From: an uncultured Rhodobacterales bacterium
GTDB lineage: Bacteria; Pseudomonadota; Alphaproteobacteria; Rhodobacterales; Rhodobacteraceae
Reading direction: 5' to 3'
DNA: 64,000 bases
NCBI GenBank assembly: GCA_903873585.1
Contig: CAIQOV010000023.1
Coordinates: 62,001-126,000, forward strand
Below, in pieces: positions 36,291 through 46,514 of this stretch. The notes under the pieces were generated by a model that was given only the letters and a program-made list of their open reading frames with translations, did not search any database and was not told the origin of the DNA. The stretch's first letter is position 1, and the number at the start of each line of letters is the position of its first letter. A program made the position numbers and the translations under genes.

Positions 36291-36686
36291 TTACAGCAGG
36301 GCAGCCACAAGCATAACGGTGGTGGCAAGAAGCCCCACGCTCCAGATCAGCGAGCGCCAAGGTTGCCAGCCAAAGGCATAGGCGGGCACATACACGATGC
36401 GGGCGGCCAGATAGGCCCATCCGCAAGCGACTGTCAGTGGGCTGGATTTTTCGCCCAAGGTCACGACCACAACGGCGATGGTGAACAGGGCCAGCGCTTC
36501 GAAATGGTTGTTCAGCGCGCGGCCTAGGCGGGCGGTGATCTTGGACAGCGGGCGCGGAGGGGCGGTATCGCGCGGGCTTAGGGTGTAATCGACGCTCAGA
36601 TCCCTATTGGCCGGAACGGCAAACAGGGTGAACTGGGCCACTTGCACCAAGGCGGCAAGGGTGAGGGCGGTGAGTTCAGGGGTCAT
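36291..36686 (-). CDS. MAPEG family membrane protein
   Basis: This 131-residue protein has four predicted membrane helices and the MAPEG pattern: RAHQNHFEALALF in the form RALNNHFEALALFTIAVV, followed by ARIVYVPAYAFGW. MAPEG proteins include glutathione- and eicosanoid-metabolising enzymes; bacterial members mostly lack an assigned reaction. It sits between odhB and lpd in the same direction, 36 bp before lpd, so it is likely cotranscribed with the complex although no functional link is known. Confidence 0.88.
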   Translation of the reverse strand: MTPELTALTLAALVQVAQFTLFAVPANRDLSVDYTLSPRDTAPPRPLSKITARLGRALNNHFEALALFTIAVVVVTLGEKSSPLTVACGWAYLAARIVYVPAYAFGWQPWRSLIWSVGLLATTVMLVAALL

Positions 36687-36734
36687 GGTGCGCCTTTGGC
36701 GGGAGGGGCTAAGCGCCCCTCCGACGGGGTTAAA

Positions 36735-37934
36735 TCACAAATCCATCAACAAGCGGCGGGGATCTTCCAGCGCTTCTTTGACGCGCACAAGGAAGGTCAC
36801 AGCGCCTTTGCCATCGACGATGCGGTGGTCATACGACAGCGCCAGATACATCATCGGGCGGATCACAATCTGGCCAGCCACAACCACAGGGCGGTCTTGG
36901 ATCTTGTGCATCCCCAAGATGCCCGACTGCGGCGGGTTCAAGATGGGCGACGACATCAGCGAGCCGTAGACCCCGCCGTTGGAAATGGTGAAAGAGCCGC
37001 CCTGCATATCGGCCATGGTCAGCTTGTTATCCCGCGCGCGGGCCCCCATTTCGGCAATCTTCTTTTCGATGCCCGCAAAGCTCATCTGGTCGGCGTCGCG
37101 CAGCACGGGCACGACAAGGCCGTTGGGCGTGCCCACGGCAACCCCCATGTGGACGTAGTTTTTATAAACCACATCCTGCCCGTCGATTTCAGCATTCACC
37201 TCGGGGATTTCTTTCAAAGCGTGGATACAGGCTTTGACGAAGAACGACATGAAGCCCAGCTTCACGCCGTGCTTCTTTTCAAAGATGTCTTTGTAGGTGT
37301 TGCGCAGTTCCATCACGCCAGACATGTCGACCTCGTTATAGGTGGTCAGCATGGCGGCAGTGTTTTGCGCGTCTTTCAGGCGCTTGGCGATGGTGGCGCG
37401 CAGGCGGGTCATCTTGACGCGCTCTTCACGGGCGGCATCGTCAGCCGGAATGGGCGCGCGGGGGATGGCAGCGGGCGCGGGGGTAGAGGCTGCGGCGGCC
37501 GCAGGGGCGGCTGCAGCCTTGGCCACGTCTTCCTTCATGATGCGGCCATCGCGGCCTGTGCCGGTGACTTGGGCAGAGGTCAGGCCCGCTTCGGCCATCG
37601 CTTTCTTGGCGGCGGGGGCGTCTTCGACGTCTTTGCCAGCGGGGGCTGCGGGCGTTGCCACGGGCGCTCCGGCTTTGGGGGCTGCTACAGCGGCGCTAGC
37701 GCCTTCGGTCACAATCGCCAAGCGCGCGCCTGCGGGCACGGTGGTGCCTTCGGGGGCGATGATTTCGGCCAGAACGCCAGCGACGGGGCTGGGCACTTCG
37801 ACGGAAACCTTATCGGTTTCGAGCTCGCACAGCATTTCGTCTACTTTCACCACATCGCCGGGCTTTTTGAACCACGTCGACACGGTCGCCTCGGTCACGC
37901 TTTCGCCCAGTGAGGGCACCATTACATCGGTCAT
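36735..37934 (-). CDS. odhB: Dihydrolipoyllysine-residue succinyltransferase (E2 of 2-oxoglutarate dehydrogenase)
   Basis: This 399-residue E2 has a lipoyl domain with Lys42 in [11 protein letters not shown] and an Ala/Pro linker. A peripheral-subunit-binding domain ([27 protein letters not shown]) lies near residue 115. The acyltransferase domain ends in [16 protein letters not shown] with the catalytic His and Asp. It transfers succinyl from E1 to CoA. Two ATGs are in frame at 37934 and 37940; AAGGAG lies 9 bp before the 37934 ATG and only 3 bp before the other, so 37934 was chosen. It follows odhA by 13 bp. Confidence 0.96.
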   Translation of the reverse strand: MTDVMVPSLGESVTEATVSTWFKKPGDVVKVDEMLCELETDKVSVEVPSPVAGVLAEIIAPEGTTVPAGARLAIVTEGASAAVAAPKAGAPVATPAAPAGKDVEDAPAAKKAMAEAGLTSAQVTGTGRDGRIMKEDVAKAAAAPAAAAASTPAPAAIPRAPIPADDAAREERVKMTRLRATIAKRLKDAQNTAAMLTTYNEVDMSGVMELRNTYKDIFEKKHGVKLGFMSFFVKACIHALKEIPEVNAEIDGQDVVYKNYVHMGVAVGTPNGLVVPVLRDADQMSFAGIEKKIAEMGARARDNKLTMADMQGGSFTISNGGVYGSLMSSPILNPPQSGILGMHKIQDRPVVVAGQIVIRPMMYLALSYDHRIVDGKGAVTFLVRVKEALEDPRRLLMDL

Positions 37935-37947
37935 AACCATCTGCTCC

Positions 37948-40893
37948 TTAAGCCAAGGCGTCGTTGACGAGGGCTGTTTGTTCGGCTTTGTGTTTGCTGG
38001 CCAGACCCGTGGCGGGAGAGGCCGAGGCGATGCGCCCCGCATAGCGCGGGCGGCTGAATTTCGCACCGACTTTGACAAGCAGGGCTTCCAGCTCGGGTTC
38101 AATAAACGACCACGCGCCGGCGTTTTTGGGTTCTTCTTGGCACCAGACGAATTCGGCGTTTTTGAAGCGACCCAGTTCTTCGGTCAGCGGCACGGTCGGC
38201 ACGGGGTAAAGCTGTTCAACGCGCATCAGGTAGGTGTCGGTCAACCCACGCGCATCGCGTTCGGCCAGAAGGTCGTAGTAAACCTTGCCCGAACACAGAA
38301 CCACGCGCTTGATCTTGTCATCGGCTGACAAGGCCAACGCCGAATGGCCCTTTTGCGCATCATCCCACAGCACGCGGTGGAAGGTTGACCCATCGGTGAA
38401 ATCGGCGGCATCCGAGATGCACATCGGATGACGCAGCAGCGACTTCGGCGTCATCAAGATCAGCGGTTTGCGAAAATCGCGGTGCATCTGGCGGCGCAGG
38501 ATGTGGAAGTAGTTCGCAGGCGTGGTGCAGTTGGCCACGATCCAGTTGTCATGCGCCGACGATTGCAAGAAGCGCTCTAGACGTGCTGACGAGTGTTCCG
38601 GCCCTTGGCCTTCAAAGCCGTGCGGCAGCAGGCAAACAAGGCCCGACATGCGCAGCCATTTGCTTTCGCCCGAACTGACAAACTGGTCAAACATGATCTG
38701 CGCGCCATTGGCGAAATCGCCAAACTGCGCTTCCCACATGGTCAAAGCGTTGGGTTCGGCCAAGGAATAGCCGTATTCAAAGCCCAAAACCGCATATTCC
38801 GACAGCATGGAATCGATCACTTCGTAGCGGGCTTGGCCGGGGCGGATGTGGTTCAGCGGGTAGTGGCGCGCTTCGGTCACTTGGTCGACAAAGGCCGAAT
38901 GGCGCTGGCTAAAGGTGCCGCGCGTGCAATCTTGGCCTGACAGGCGCACAGGGAAGCCTTCGGTCACAAGGCTGCCAAAGGCCAGCGCTTCGGCGGTGGC
39001 CCAATCAAAGCCCTTGCCTGTCGCGAACATCTCTTTTTTGGCATCTAGCTGGCGGGAAACGGTTTTATGGATGTCAAACGCGTCAGGCACACGGGTGAGG
39101 GCTGCGCCCACTTCGGCCATGGTTTCAGGTTTGATCCAAGTTTCGCCGCGCTGGTAATTATCCAGATCCTTGGGCTGCATATTCTTCCAGCGCCCATCCA
39201 GCCAATCGGCTTTGTTGGGTTTATAGGCTTTGCCCGCTTCAAACTCTTCGTTCAGCTTGGCTTGGAAGGCGGCCTTCATATCCTCGATCTCGCCCTCGGG
39301 CATCAGACCGTCTTTGACCAGACGTTCAGCGTAAAGTTGCAAGGTGGTCTTTTGCTTGCGGATGCGCGTGTACATCGCCGGATTGGTGAACATGGGCTCG
39401 TCGCCCTCGTTATGTCCAAAGCGGCGATAGCAGAAGATGTCGATGACGACATCTTTGTGGAACTTTTGGCGGAATTCTGTCGCCACTTTGGCGGCATGCA
39501 CTACGGCTTCGGGATCATCGCCGTTGACGTGGAAAATCGGCGCTTCCACCATCAAGGCGATGTCGGTGGGGTAGGGGGATGAGCGCGAATAGGACGGCGC
39601 TGTGGTAAAGCCGATCTGGTTGTTGACCACGATGTGGATCGTGCCACCCGTGCGGTGGCCTTTCAGCCCTGACAGGCCAAAGCATTCAGCGACCACACCT
39701 TGGCCCGCAAAGGCTGCATCGCCGTGCAGCAGCACGGGCATCGCCTGATGGCGGTCGGTATCGCCGATCTGGTCTTGCTTGGCGCGCACTTTGCCCAGCA
39801 CCACGGGATTGACCGCTTCAAGGTGTGACGGGTTGGCGGTCAGCGACAGGTGAACCGCGTTGCCATCAAAGCTGCGGTCGGAAGACGCGCCGAGGTGGTA
39901 TTTCACATCGCCCGACCCGTCGACATCTTCGGGCTTATAGCTGCCGCCTTGGAATTCGTGGAAGATCGCCTTGTATGGCTTTTGCAGCACATTGGCCAAA
40001 ACGTTCAGACGGCCACGATGCGGCATGCCAAAGTTGATCTCGCGCACACCCAGATTGCCGCCGCGCTTGATGATCTGCTCCATCGCGGGGATAAGCGCTT
40101 CGGCCCCGTCAAGGCCGAAGCGCTTGGTGCCCATGTATTTGACGTGCAAGAACTTTTCGTAGCCTTCGGCTTCGACCAGTTTGTTGAGAATGGCTTTGCG
40201 GCCTTCGCGGGTGAAGGCGATTTCTTTGCCGTAGCCTTCGATACGCTCTTTCAGCCAGCCCGCCTGATCTGGGTCGGAAATGTGCATATATTGCAGCGCA
40301 AAGGTGCCGCAGTAGGTGCGTTTCACGATCTCGACGATCTGGCGCATCGAGGCCATTTCAAGCCCCAGCACCATGTCGATAAAGATCGGGCGGTCCATAT
40401 CGGCTTCGGTGAAGCCGTAAGAGGTGGGGTCAAGCTCGGGGTGCTGGCCACGTTCGACAATGCCCAACGGGTCAAGATCGGCGGCAAGGTGGCCGCGAAT
40501 ACGGTAGGCGCGGATCAGCATGATGGCGCGCACCGAATCCAGCACGGCGCGGCGCACTTGGGCGTCGTTCAGGGAAATGCCCTTTTCAGCCGCTTTTTCG
40601 GTGATTTTCTTGCCCGCAGACTTGGCTTCCGCCGGATATTCGCCGGTCATCGCTGCCGTCAGATCATCGTTCGGCTGCGGCGGCCAATCGGCGCGCGCCC
40701 AAGACGGGCCTGCGGCTTGGCGCTTTTGTTCCAGCCCTGAATCGCCCAGCAGGCGGAAGAACTCGGCCCATTGCCCATCGACCAAGGCGGGGTCTGTCGC
40801 ATAGCGCGCGGCCAGTTGGTCAACGTAATCGGCATTGGCCCCTTGCAAGAAAGACGAGGCGTGGAAGGCGGCGTTCGGGGTCTGTTCGGTCAT
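37948..40893 (-). CDS. sucA: 2-oxoglutarate dehydrogenase E1 component
   Basis: This 981-residue thiamine-diphosphate enzyme has the N-terminal [16 protein letters not shown] segment of OdhA and Suc[16 protein letters not shown] and [16 protein letters not shown] belong to the ThDP active site. [16 protein letters not shown] is next to the Mg/ThDP-binding region, and [13 protein letters not shown] lies near the C-terminus. It decarboxylates 2-oxoglutarate and succinylates E2. No fused acyltransferase domain is present, unlike in actinobacteria. It lies between sucD and odhB in one operon. Confidence 0.97.
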   Translation of the reverse strand: MTEQTPNAAFHASSFLQGANADYVDQLAARYATDPALVDGQWAEFFRLLGDSGLEQKRQAAGPSWARADWPPQPNDDLTAAMTGEYPAEAKSAGKKITEKAAEKGISLNDAQVRRAVLDSVRAIMLIRAYRIRGHLAADLDPLGIVERGQHPELDPTSYGFTEADMDRPIFIDMVLGLEMASMRQIVEIVKRTYCGTFALQYMHISDPDQAGWLKERIEGYGKEIAFTREGRKAILNKLVEAEGYEKFLHVKYMGTKRFGLDGAEALIPAMEQIIKRGGNLGVREINFGMPHRGRLNVLANVLQKPYKAIFHEFQGGSYKPEDVDGSGDVKYHLGASSDRSFDGNAVHLSLTANPSHLEAVNPVVLGKVRAKQDQIGDTDRHQAMPVLLHGDAAFAGQGVVAECFGLSGLKGHRTGGTIHIVVNNQIGFTTAPSYSRSSPYPTDIALMVEAPIFHVNGDDPEAVVHAAKVATEFRQKFHKDVVIDIFCYRRFGHNEGDEPMFTNPAMYTRIRKQKTTLQLYAERLVKDGLMPEGEIEDMKAAFQAKLNEEFEAGKAYKPNKADWLDGRWKNMQPKDLDNYQRGETWIKPETMAEVGAALTRVPDAFDIHKTVSRQLDAKKEMFATGKGFDWATAEALAFGSLVTEGFPVRLSGQDCTRGTFSQRHSAFVDQVTEARHYPLNHIRPGQARYEVIDSMLSEYAVLGFEYGYSLAEPNALTMWEAQFGDFANGAQIMFDQFVSSGESKWLRMSGLVCLLPHGFEGQGPEHSSARLERFLQSSAHDNWIVANCTTPANYFHILRRQMHRDFRKPLILMTPKSLLRHPMCISDAADFTDGSTFHRVLWDDAQKGHSALALSADDKIKRVVLCSGKVYYDLLAERDARGLTDTYLMRVEQLYPVPTVPLTEELGRFKNAEFVWCQEEPKNAGAWSFIEPELEALLVKVGAKFSRPRYAGRIASASPATGLASKHKAEQTALVNDALA

Positions 40894-40950
40894 GATCAGT
40901 GCCTTTTGAAAATGCGGGCAAAGGGGGCTTCTTCCCCCGTTGAGAAAAGG

Positions 40951-41835
40951 TTAGCGACCTAGCGCTTTCATCACGGCTTCGCCCAAAGTGGCGGGGCTGT
41001 CGGCCACGATGATGCCAGCGGATTTCATCGCTTCGATCTTGCTTTCCGCGTCGCCCTTGCCGCCAGCCACGATGGCGCCGGCATGGCCCATGCGTCGGCC
41101 CGTGGGGGCAGTGCGGCCTGCGATAAAGCCAGCGGTGGGTTTCCAACGGCCGCGCTTTTTCTCATCCGCCAGAAACTGGGCGGCGTCTTCTTCGGCAGCG
41201 CCGCCGATTTCGCCTATCATGATGATAGAGTGGGTTTCAGGGTCGGCCAAGAACATCTCTAGAATGTCGATATGCTCGGACCCTTTGATCGGATCGCCGC
41301 CGATGCCCACAGCCGAGGATTGGCCAAGCCCCACGTCGGTGGTTTGCTTGACCGCCTCATAGGTCAGCGTGCCCGAACGCGACACAACGCCGACCGAACC
41401 GCGCGAGAAGATGCTGCCCGGCATGATGCCGATCTTGCATTCGCCCGGTGTCATAACGCCGGGGCAATTCGGCCCGATGAGACGCGACTTAGAGTTCAGC
41501 AGCGCGCGCTTGACCTTCATCATATCCAAGACCGGAATGCCTTCGGTGATGCAGACGATCAGCTCCATCTCGGCGTCGATGGCTTCAAGGATCGAATCCG
41601 CAGCAAAGGGCGGTGGCACATAGATCACCGAGGCATTGGCCTGCGTGGCAAGGCGCGCATCGTGCACGCTGTCGAACACCGGAAGGCCAAGGTGGCTGGT
41701 GCCGCCCTTGCCCGGCGTGACACCGCCCACCATCTGCGTGCCGTAGGCGATGGCTTGTTCAGAGTGGAACGTGCCTTGGCTTCCGGTGAAGCCCTGACAG
41801 ATGACGCGGGTATTCTTGTTGACGAGTACGGCCAT
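40951..41835 (-). CDS. sucD: Succinyl-CoA synthetase alpha subunit
   Basis: This 294-residue subunit has the CoA-binding [15 protein letters not shown] and a Rossmann fold. The phosphohistidine is His251 in [10 protein letters not shown]. With SucC it converts succinyl-CoA to succinate with formation of ATP or GTP. The start at 41835 (MAVLVNKNT) has a strong AAGGAGG site upstream; an in-frame upstream start at 41868 would begin in the repeat. The two palindromes that separate it from sucC could form hairpins in the shared mRNA. Confidence 0.97.
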   Translation of the reverse strand: MAVLVNKNTRVICQGFTGSQGTFHSEQAIAYGTQMVGGVTPGKGGTSHLGLPVFDSVHDARLATQANASVIYVPPPFAADSILEAIDAEMELIVCITEGIPVLDMMKVKRALLNSKSRLIGPNCPGVMTPGECKIGIMPGSIFSRGSVGVVSRSGTLTYEAVKQTTDVGLGQSSAVGIGGDPIKGSEHIDILEMFLADPETHSIIMIGEIGGAAEEDAAQFLADEKKRGRWKPTAGFIAGRTAPTGRRMGHAGAIVAGGKGDAESKIEAMKSAGIIVADSPATLGEAVMKALGR

Positions 41836-41850
41836 CGGGGCCTCCTTAGG

Positions 41851-41907
41851 TAGGGTGCGTGATCTCACGCACCGTTATGGGGGAGGTGCGTGAAATCACG
41901 CACCCTA
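41851..41907. repeat. Two inverted TAGGGTGCGTGATTTCACGCACC palindromes between sucC and sucD
   Basis: GGTGCGTGATCTCACGCACC lies at 41854-41873 and GGTGCGTGAAATCACGCACC at 41885-41904, with TAG and CTA flanks pointing outward. The whole 57-bp unit is itself an inverted repeat. It occupies nearly the whole sucC-sucD spacer, so both genes are transcribed through it. Confidence 0.9.
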
Positions 41908-41911
41908 CGGC

Positions 41912-43105
41912 TTAACCCTTGACGGCCTTGACGATCTTCTTGGCCGCATCCGACAGGTTGTCGGCGGCGATGACGTTCAGGCCGGAATTGCGGATGATGT
42001 CTTTGCCCAGTTCCACATTGGTGCCTTCAAGCCGCACGACCAATGGCACTTTCAGGCCCACTTCTTTGACCGCAGCAATCACGCCTTCGGCGATGATGTC
42101 GCAGCGCATGATGCCGCCGAAGATGTTGACCAAGATGCCTTTGACGTTGGGGTCAGAGGTGATGATCTTGAACGCCTCGGTCACTTTTTCCTTGGTCGCG
42201 CCACCGCCCACATCCAGAAAGTTGGCAGGTTCTGCGCCGTAAAGCTTGATGATGTCCATCGTCGCCATCGCCAGACCAGCACCGTTGACCATGCAGCCGA
42301 TTTCGCCATCAAGCGCGATGTAGTTCAAATCGAACTTCGAAGCGGCCAGTTCTTTGGCGTCTTCTTCGGTTTCATCGCGCAGGGCGGCGATTTCGGGGTG
42401 GCGGAACATGGCGTTGCCGTCAAAGCTCATCTTGGCATCTAGCAGCTTCAACCCACCGTCTTTCAGCACGACGAAGGGGTTGATTTCCAGCATATCCATG
42501 TCTTTTTCGACGAACAGCTTGTACAGGTTCTTCACAATGCCGACGCATTGCTTGACCTGATTGCCGGTCAACCCCAGCGCAAAGGCGACACGGCGACCGT
42601 GGTATTCCGAAAAACCAGCGGCAGGGTCGATGGAAAAGGACAGGATCTTTTCGGGCGTATTATGCGCTACATCTTCAATGCTCATCCCGCCTTCGGTCGA
42701 GCAGACGATCGAGATGCGCGAGGTGGAGCGGTCGATCAGCAGGGCCAGATAGAATTCGCGGGCAATGTCGGAACCGTCTTCGATGTAAATACGGTTGACC
42801 TGTTTGCCATGCGGTCCGGTTTGCAAAGTGACCAGCGTGCGGCCAAGCATTTGGCGGGTGAACTCGGCGGCTTCTTCCACCGAACGCGCCAGACGCACGC
42901 CACCTTTTTCGCCAGCCTCGGCCTCGACAAAATGGCCCTTGCCGCGGCCACCAGCGTGGATTTGCGCTTTGACAACCCACAACGGGCCGTCAAGTTCGCC
43001 TGCGGCGGTTTTGGCATCTTCGGCCCGTGTGACAAAGCGCCCGTCTGACACCGGAATGCCATAGCTGCGCAGCAGGGCCTTGGCCTGATACTCATGGATA
43101 TTCAT
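41912..43105 (-). CDS. sucC: Succinyl-CoA synthetase beta subunit
   Basis: This 397-residue ATP-grasp subunit begins [20 protein letters not shown] and has [19 protein letters not shown], and the C-terminal [17 protein letters not shown] and [10 protein letters not shown] loops. Its usual partner is SucD, encoded next. It binds the nucleotide and the phosphohistidine loop. Upstream lie two TGTGATCACA operators (43199-43233), which would control the whole sucCD-odhAB-MAPEG-lpd cluster. Length is standard. Confidence 0.97.
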   Translation of the reverse strand: MNIHEYQAKALLRSYGIPVSDGRFVTRAEDAKTAAGELDGPLWVVKAQIHAGGRGKGHFVEAEAGEKGGVRLARSVEEAAEFTRQMLGRTLVTLQTGPHGKQVNRIYIEDGSDIAREFYLALLIDRSTSRISIVCSTEGGMSIEDVAHNTPEKILSFSIDPAAGFSEYHGRRVAFALGLTGNQVKQCVGIVKNLYKLFVEKDMDMLEINPFVVLKDGGLKLLDAKMSFDGNAMFRHPEIAALRDETEEDAKELAASKFDLNYIALDGEIGCMVNGAGLAMATMDIIKLYGAEPANFLDVGGGATKEKVTEAFKIITSDPNVKGILVNIFGGIMRCDIIAEGVIAAVKEVGLKVPLVVRLEGTNVELGKDIIRNSGLNVIAADNLSDAAKKIVKAVKG

Positions 43106-43198
43106 CTTACGCCCCGCAAATGGTGGTTTTGCAGGCTATTGCCACAGATTGCGGCCTGTTCAAAATGCGAAATGCGAAAGGGGCTTGGAAAAGCGACA

Positions 43199-43233
43199 TT
43201 TGTGATCACAGGAAAATTTTCTGTGATCACAAA
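43199..43233. promoter_or_regulatory. Double TGTGATCACA operator upstream of sucC
   Basis: Two perfect 10-bp palindromes, TGTGATCACA at 43201-43210 and 43222-43231, have centres 21 bp apart. They are flanked by TTTG and CAAA, so the whole 35 bp is almost palindromic. The same 10-mer lies at 51115 upstream of sdhC. No core promoter could be assigned with confidence. Confidence 0.75.
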
Positions 43234-43261
43234 CTATAAATTGGTAAGAAATATGTAGGAA

Positions 43262-43963
43262 TCAGCAGGGCAGGGCGGTGCAAAGCCGCTGGCCGCGCGG
43301 CAGATAGGGGTCTGACAGGGTGGCGCTAAAGCCTGCGGCTTGGGCGGCGGCCAGAACATCCTCGGCCAGATGATGATAGGGCGCGCGGTCGGGGTGGGTC
43401 ACAACGCCGTCAGGTTGGCGCACGGGGGCGCGGGCTTGGGGGGCATCGGGGGCTAAAAACACGGTGAACAGCAGTTTTTTCAAGCGCGGGAACCTGTGGC
43501 GGATCTTGGGCAGGGCGGTTTGCAGAAAAGTCAGCGGCAGGTGGGTGAAGACGGCGAAGGCGATGGCAAAGTCGATGTCATCGGGCAGACCGTGCAAGTC
43601 AAAATTGGCATCTTCGATCAGGTGATCGGGCGATAGTCGCGATTTTTCGGCCAGTTCTTCTTCGTAGCCGCGCCGCATCAACGCGCCTGACAGATCGGTG
43701 GCCCAGTAGTGGTTGGGGTGCAAATAGGGCACAGCGCGGCAGCCAAGGCGCAGCGATCCGGCCCCGATGTCTGCCAAGCGGTGGTGCGGGTCTAGCCCTG
43801 CGGCGAGGAGAAGTTGCATTTGCACCAGCCCCGTCTCTTCCCACCGCCCGCCCACGATATCGCGGTGGCGGCCTTTTGACAGGGCGTCGTCATAGAACCC
43901 CGGCGCGTGGTAGGGAGAGATCGGGCGGGTCACTTGGCCGCTAGCTTTGCTATGGTCAGGCAT
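43262..43963 (-). CDS. Class I SAM-dependent methyltransferase
   Basis: This 233-residue protein has the SAM-binding motif LADIGAGSLRLGCRAVPYL near residue 62. It has an acidic end of strand 2 (WATDLSG) and the motif DIDFAIAFAVFTHLPL. The substrate is unknown. I chose the ATG at 43963 (MPDHSKASG); this start overlaps the 3' end of pepT by 34 bp. A longer in-frame start at 44002 would deepen the overlap. It ends just before the sucC operator region. Confidence 0.82.
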   Translation of the reverse strand: MPDHSKASGQVTRPISPYHAPGFYDDALSKGRHRDIVGGRWEETGLVQMQLLLAAGLDPHHRLADIGAGSLRLGCRAVPYLHPNHYWATDLSGALMRRGYEEELAEKSRLSPDHLIEDANFDLHGLPDDIDFAIAFAVFTHLPLTFLQTALPKIRHRFPRLKKLLFTVFLAPDAPQARAPVRQPDGVVTHPDRAPYHHLAEDVLAAAQAAGFSATLSDPYLPRGQRLCTALPC

Positions 43964-45162
43964 AGGTTGGTCGCAACGCCCATGTCTTGCACTGATACCC
44001 ATTCAAGCGGGCCGTGAATTTCCTGCATGCCGGTGAACAGGTTGGGCGTGGGCAGGCCCATTTCGGTCAACCGCGACCCATCGGTGCCGCCGCGAATGGG
44101 TTTTGAGACGGGGGTGATCCCCAAAGTACGGCAGGCGTTTTGCGCCAGTGTGACGGGGCGCATATCGGTTTCCAGCCAATAGCGCATGTTGCGGTATTGC
44201 GGGCGGATGGTGACATCCACCGTGGCGCGTGGTTCTAGGGCCGCGATCTGCCCGCAAATCTGGCGCAGCAACGCCCCTTTTTCAGCCAGCCCTTGGCGTT
44301 CAAAATCGCGCAGGATGAACCGCAGGGTTACTTCCGCGGCGGTGCCGGACATATCGGTCAGGTGGATAAAACCGTCGCGGCCTTGGGTGACTTCAGGGCT
44401 CATCGTGGTCAGGGGCAGGGCGGTGATCAGTTGGGCTGCCAGATGCAGCGCATTGACGAGCTTGCCCTTGGCCCAGCCGGGATGGGCGGAAACACCGGTG
44501 ATTTTGACCTGTGCGCCGTCGGCGGAAAAGCTTTCATATTCAATCTCGCCCACGCTAGAGCCGTCAAAGGTATAGGCAAAGTCAGCACCTATGTCGGCGG
44601 GCAGGCGTTTGTCGACACCCCGACCGATTTCTTCATCGGGGGTGAAGGCGAGGCGGATTTTGGGGTGTTTAAGTTCGGGATGGGTCAGCATATGGCGTGC
44701 TGCGGTCATCAGGATCGCAACGCCTGCTTTGTCATCCGCCCCAAGCAACGTGTCGCCCGAGGCGGTGATGATCGTGTGGCCCAGTTTCTTGCCCAGTTCG
44801 GGCGAGGTGTCGGGCGATAGAACCAGCGCTGGGGCTTCGGGAAAGCTGATCGCACCCCCATTATAACCGCGATGCACACGGGGTTTGACGCCTGTGGCAG
44901 CAAAGGCGGGGGCGGTATCAACATGGGCCAGAAAGGCGATGGTTGGCCCTTGGGCTGTCGCGGGGATAGTGGCCAGCACCACGCCGTAATCGGTAAGGGT
45001 CACATCCTGCGCACCCATGGCGGTGAGTTCATCGCGCAGAAGATTGAGCATGCCGAATTGCACTTGGGTGGAGGGGGCAGAGGGGCTGTCTTCATCGCTT
45101 TGGCTGTCGATGGCAGCATAGCGCGTCAGGCGGGTTTCAAGTTCGGCGTCAAATTGGGTCAT
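43930..45162 (-). CDS. pepT: Peptidase T (tripeptide aminopeptidase)
   Basis: This 410-residue M20 metallopeptidase has zinc-ligand motifs FLAHVDTAP (His80, Asp82) and LLGADDKAGVA, with FTPDEEIGRGVD as the catalytic and zinc glutamate region. Its length matches E. coli PepT (408). It removes N-terminal residues from tripeptides in the cytosol. The ATG at 45162 (MTQFDAELE) was chosen; the frame runs to 45369 through the terminator region. Two terminators separate it from mdh. Confidence 0.93.
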   Translation of the reverse strand: MTQFDAELETRLTRYAAIDSQSDEDSPSAPSTQVQFGMLNLLRDELTAMGAQDVTLTDYGVVLATIPATAQGPTIAFLAHVDTAPAFAATGVKPRVHRGYNGGAISFPEAPALVLSPDTSPELGKKLGHTIITASGDTLLGADDKAGVAILMTAARHMLTHPELKHPKIRLAFTPDEEIGRGVDKRLPADIGADFAYTFDGSSVGEIEYESFSADGAQVKITGVSAHPGWAKGKLVNALHLAAQLITALPLTTMSPEVTQGRDGFIHLTDMSGTAAEVTLRFILRDFERQGLAEKGALLRQICGQIAALEPRATVDVTIRPQYRNMRYWLETDMRPVTLAQNACRTLGITPVSKPIRGGTDGSRLTEMGLPTPNLFTGMQEIHGPLEWVSVQDMGVATNLCLTIAKLAAK

Positions 45163-45229
45163 CGTGGCCTCTGCATTTTGGGCGAATGTCGCGGGCGGGC
45201 GCGGGGAAGTCAACGCGCGGATCATGGCC

Positions 45230-45256
45230 AAAAAAAGGCGCGCCCGAAGGCGCGCT
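45230..45256 (-). terminator. Second terminator behind mdh
   Basis: On the minus strand GCGCGCC and GGCGCGC pair around a TTCG tetraloop, followed by CTTTTTTT. It lies upstream of pepT. Confidence 0.85.
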
Positions 45257-45273
45257 GGGGTCGATTTTTTTGC

Positions 45274-45309
45274 GAAAAATCGGCGCTGGGCGAAAGGCGC
45301 AGCGCCGAT
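45274..45309 (-). terminator. First terminator behind mdh
   Basis: On the minus strand ATCGGCGCT pairs with AGCGCCGAT over a 13-nt loop, followed by TTTTT. It begins 19 bp after the mdh stop. Confidence 0.85.
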
Positions 45310-45328
45310 GTGTCGAAGTTTGGCAGGC

Positions 45329-46336
<1,008 letters not shown>

Positions 46337-46470
46337 TTAATCCCAAAACTTTGCGCAGCACAAGAGTGCTGCGGTGCAGCAATGGGCTTCGGGATGGTAA
46401 CGGGGCGATGATTGCGCTAGCAAAGCGCAAAACGCGCCTGTCGCCAAGGCCGGGGGGCCTGCTGCCCCCC

Positions 46471-46508
46471 GCACCCCGCGCGAGTATTTGGGCCAAAATG
46501 AAGGAACG
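46471..46508 (+). repeat. Composite intergenic repeat copy upstream of the TauE-type gene
   Basis: CACCCCGCGCGAGTATTTG followed by GGCCAAAATGAAGG is preceded at 46452-46470 by a GGGGGG...CCCCCC hairpin. The organisation (G-rich hairpin, CACCCC, ATTTG, ATGAA) is the same as at 34.8 kb and 9.3 kb. Confidence 0.75.
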
Positions 46509-46514
46509 GGTGGG

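Noticed and set aside
46353-46373. GCAGCAC/GTGCTGC hairpin upstream of mdh as a riboswitch
   Set aside because: It is a single 7-bp stem with no conserved aptamer features; it may only be a minor leader hairpin.
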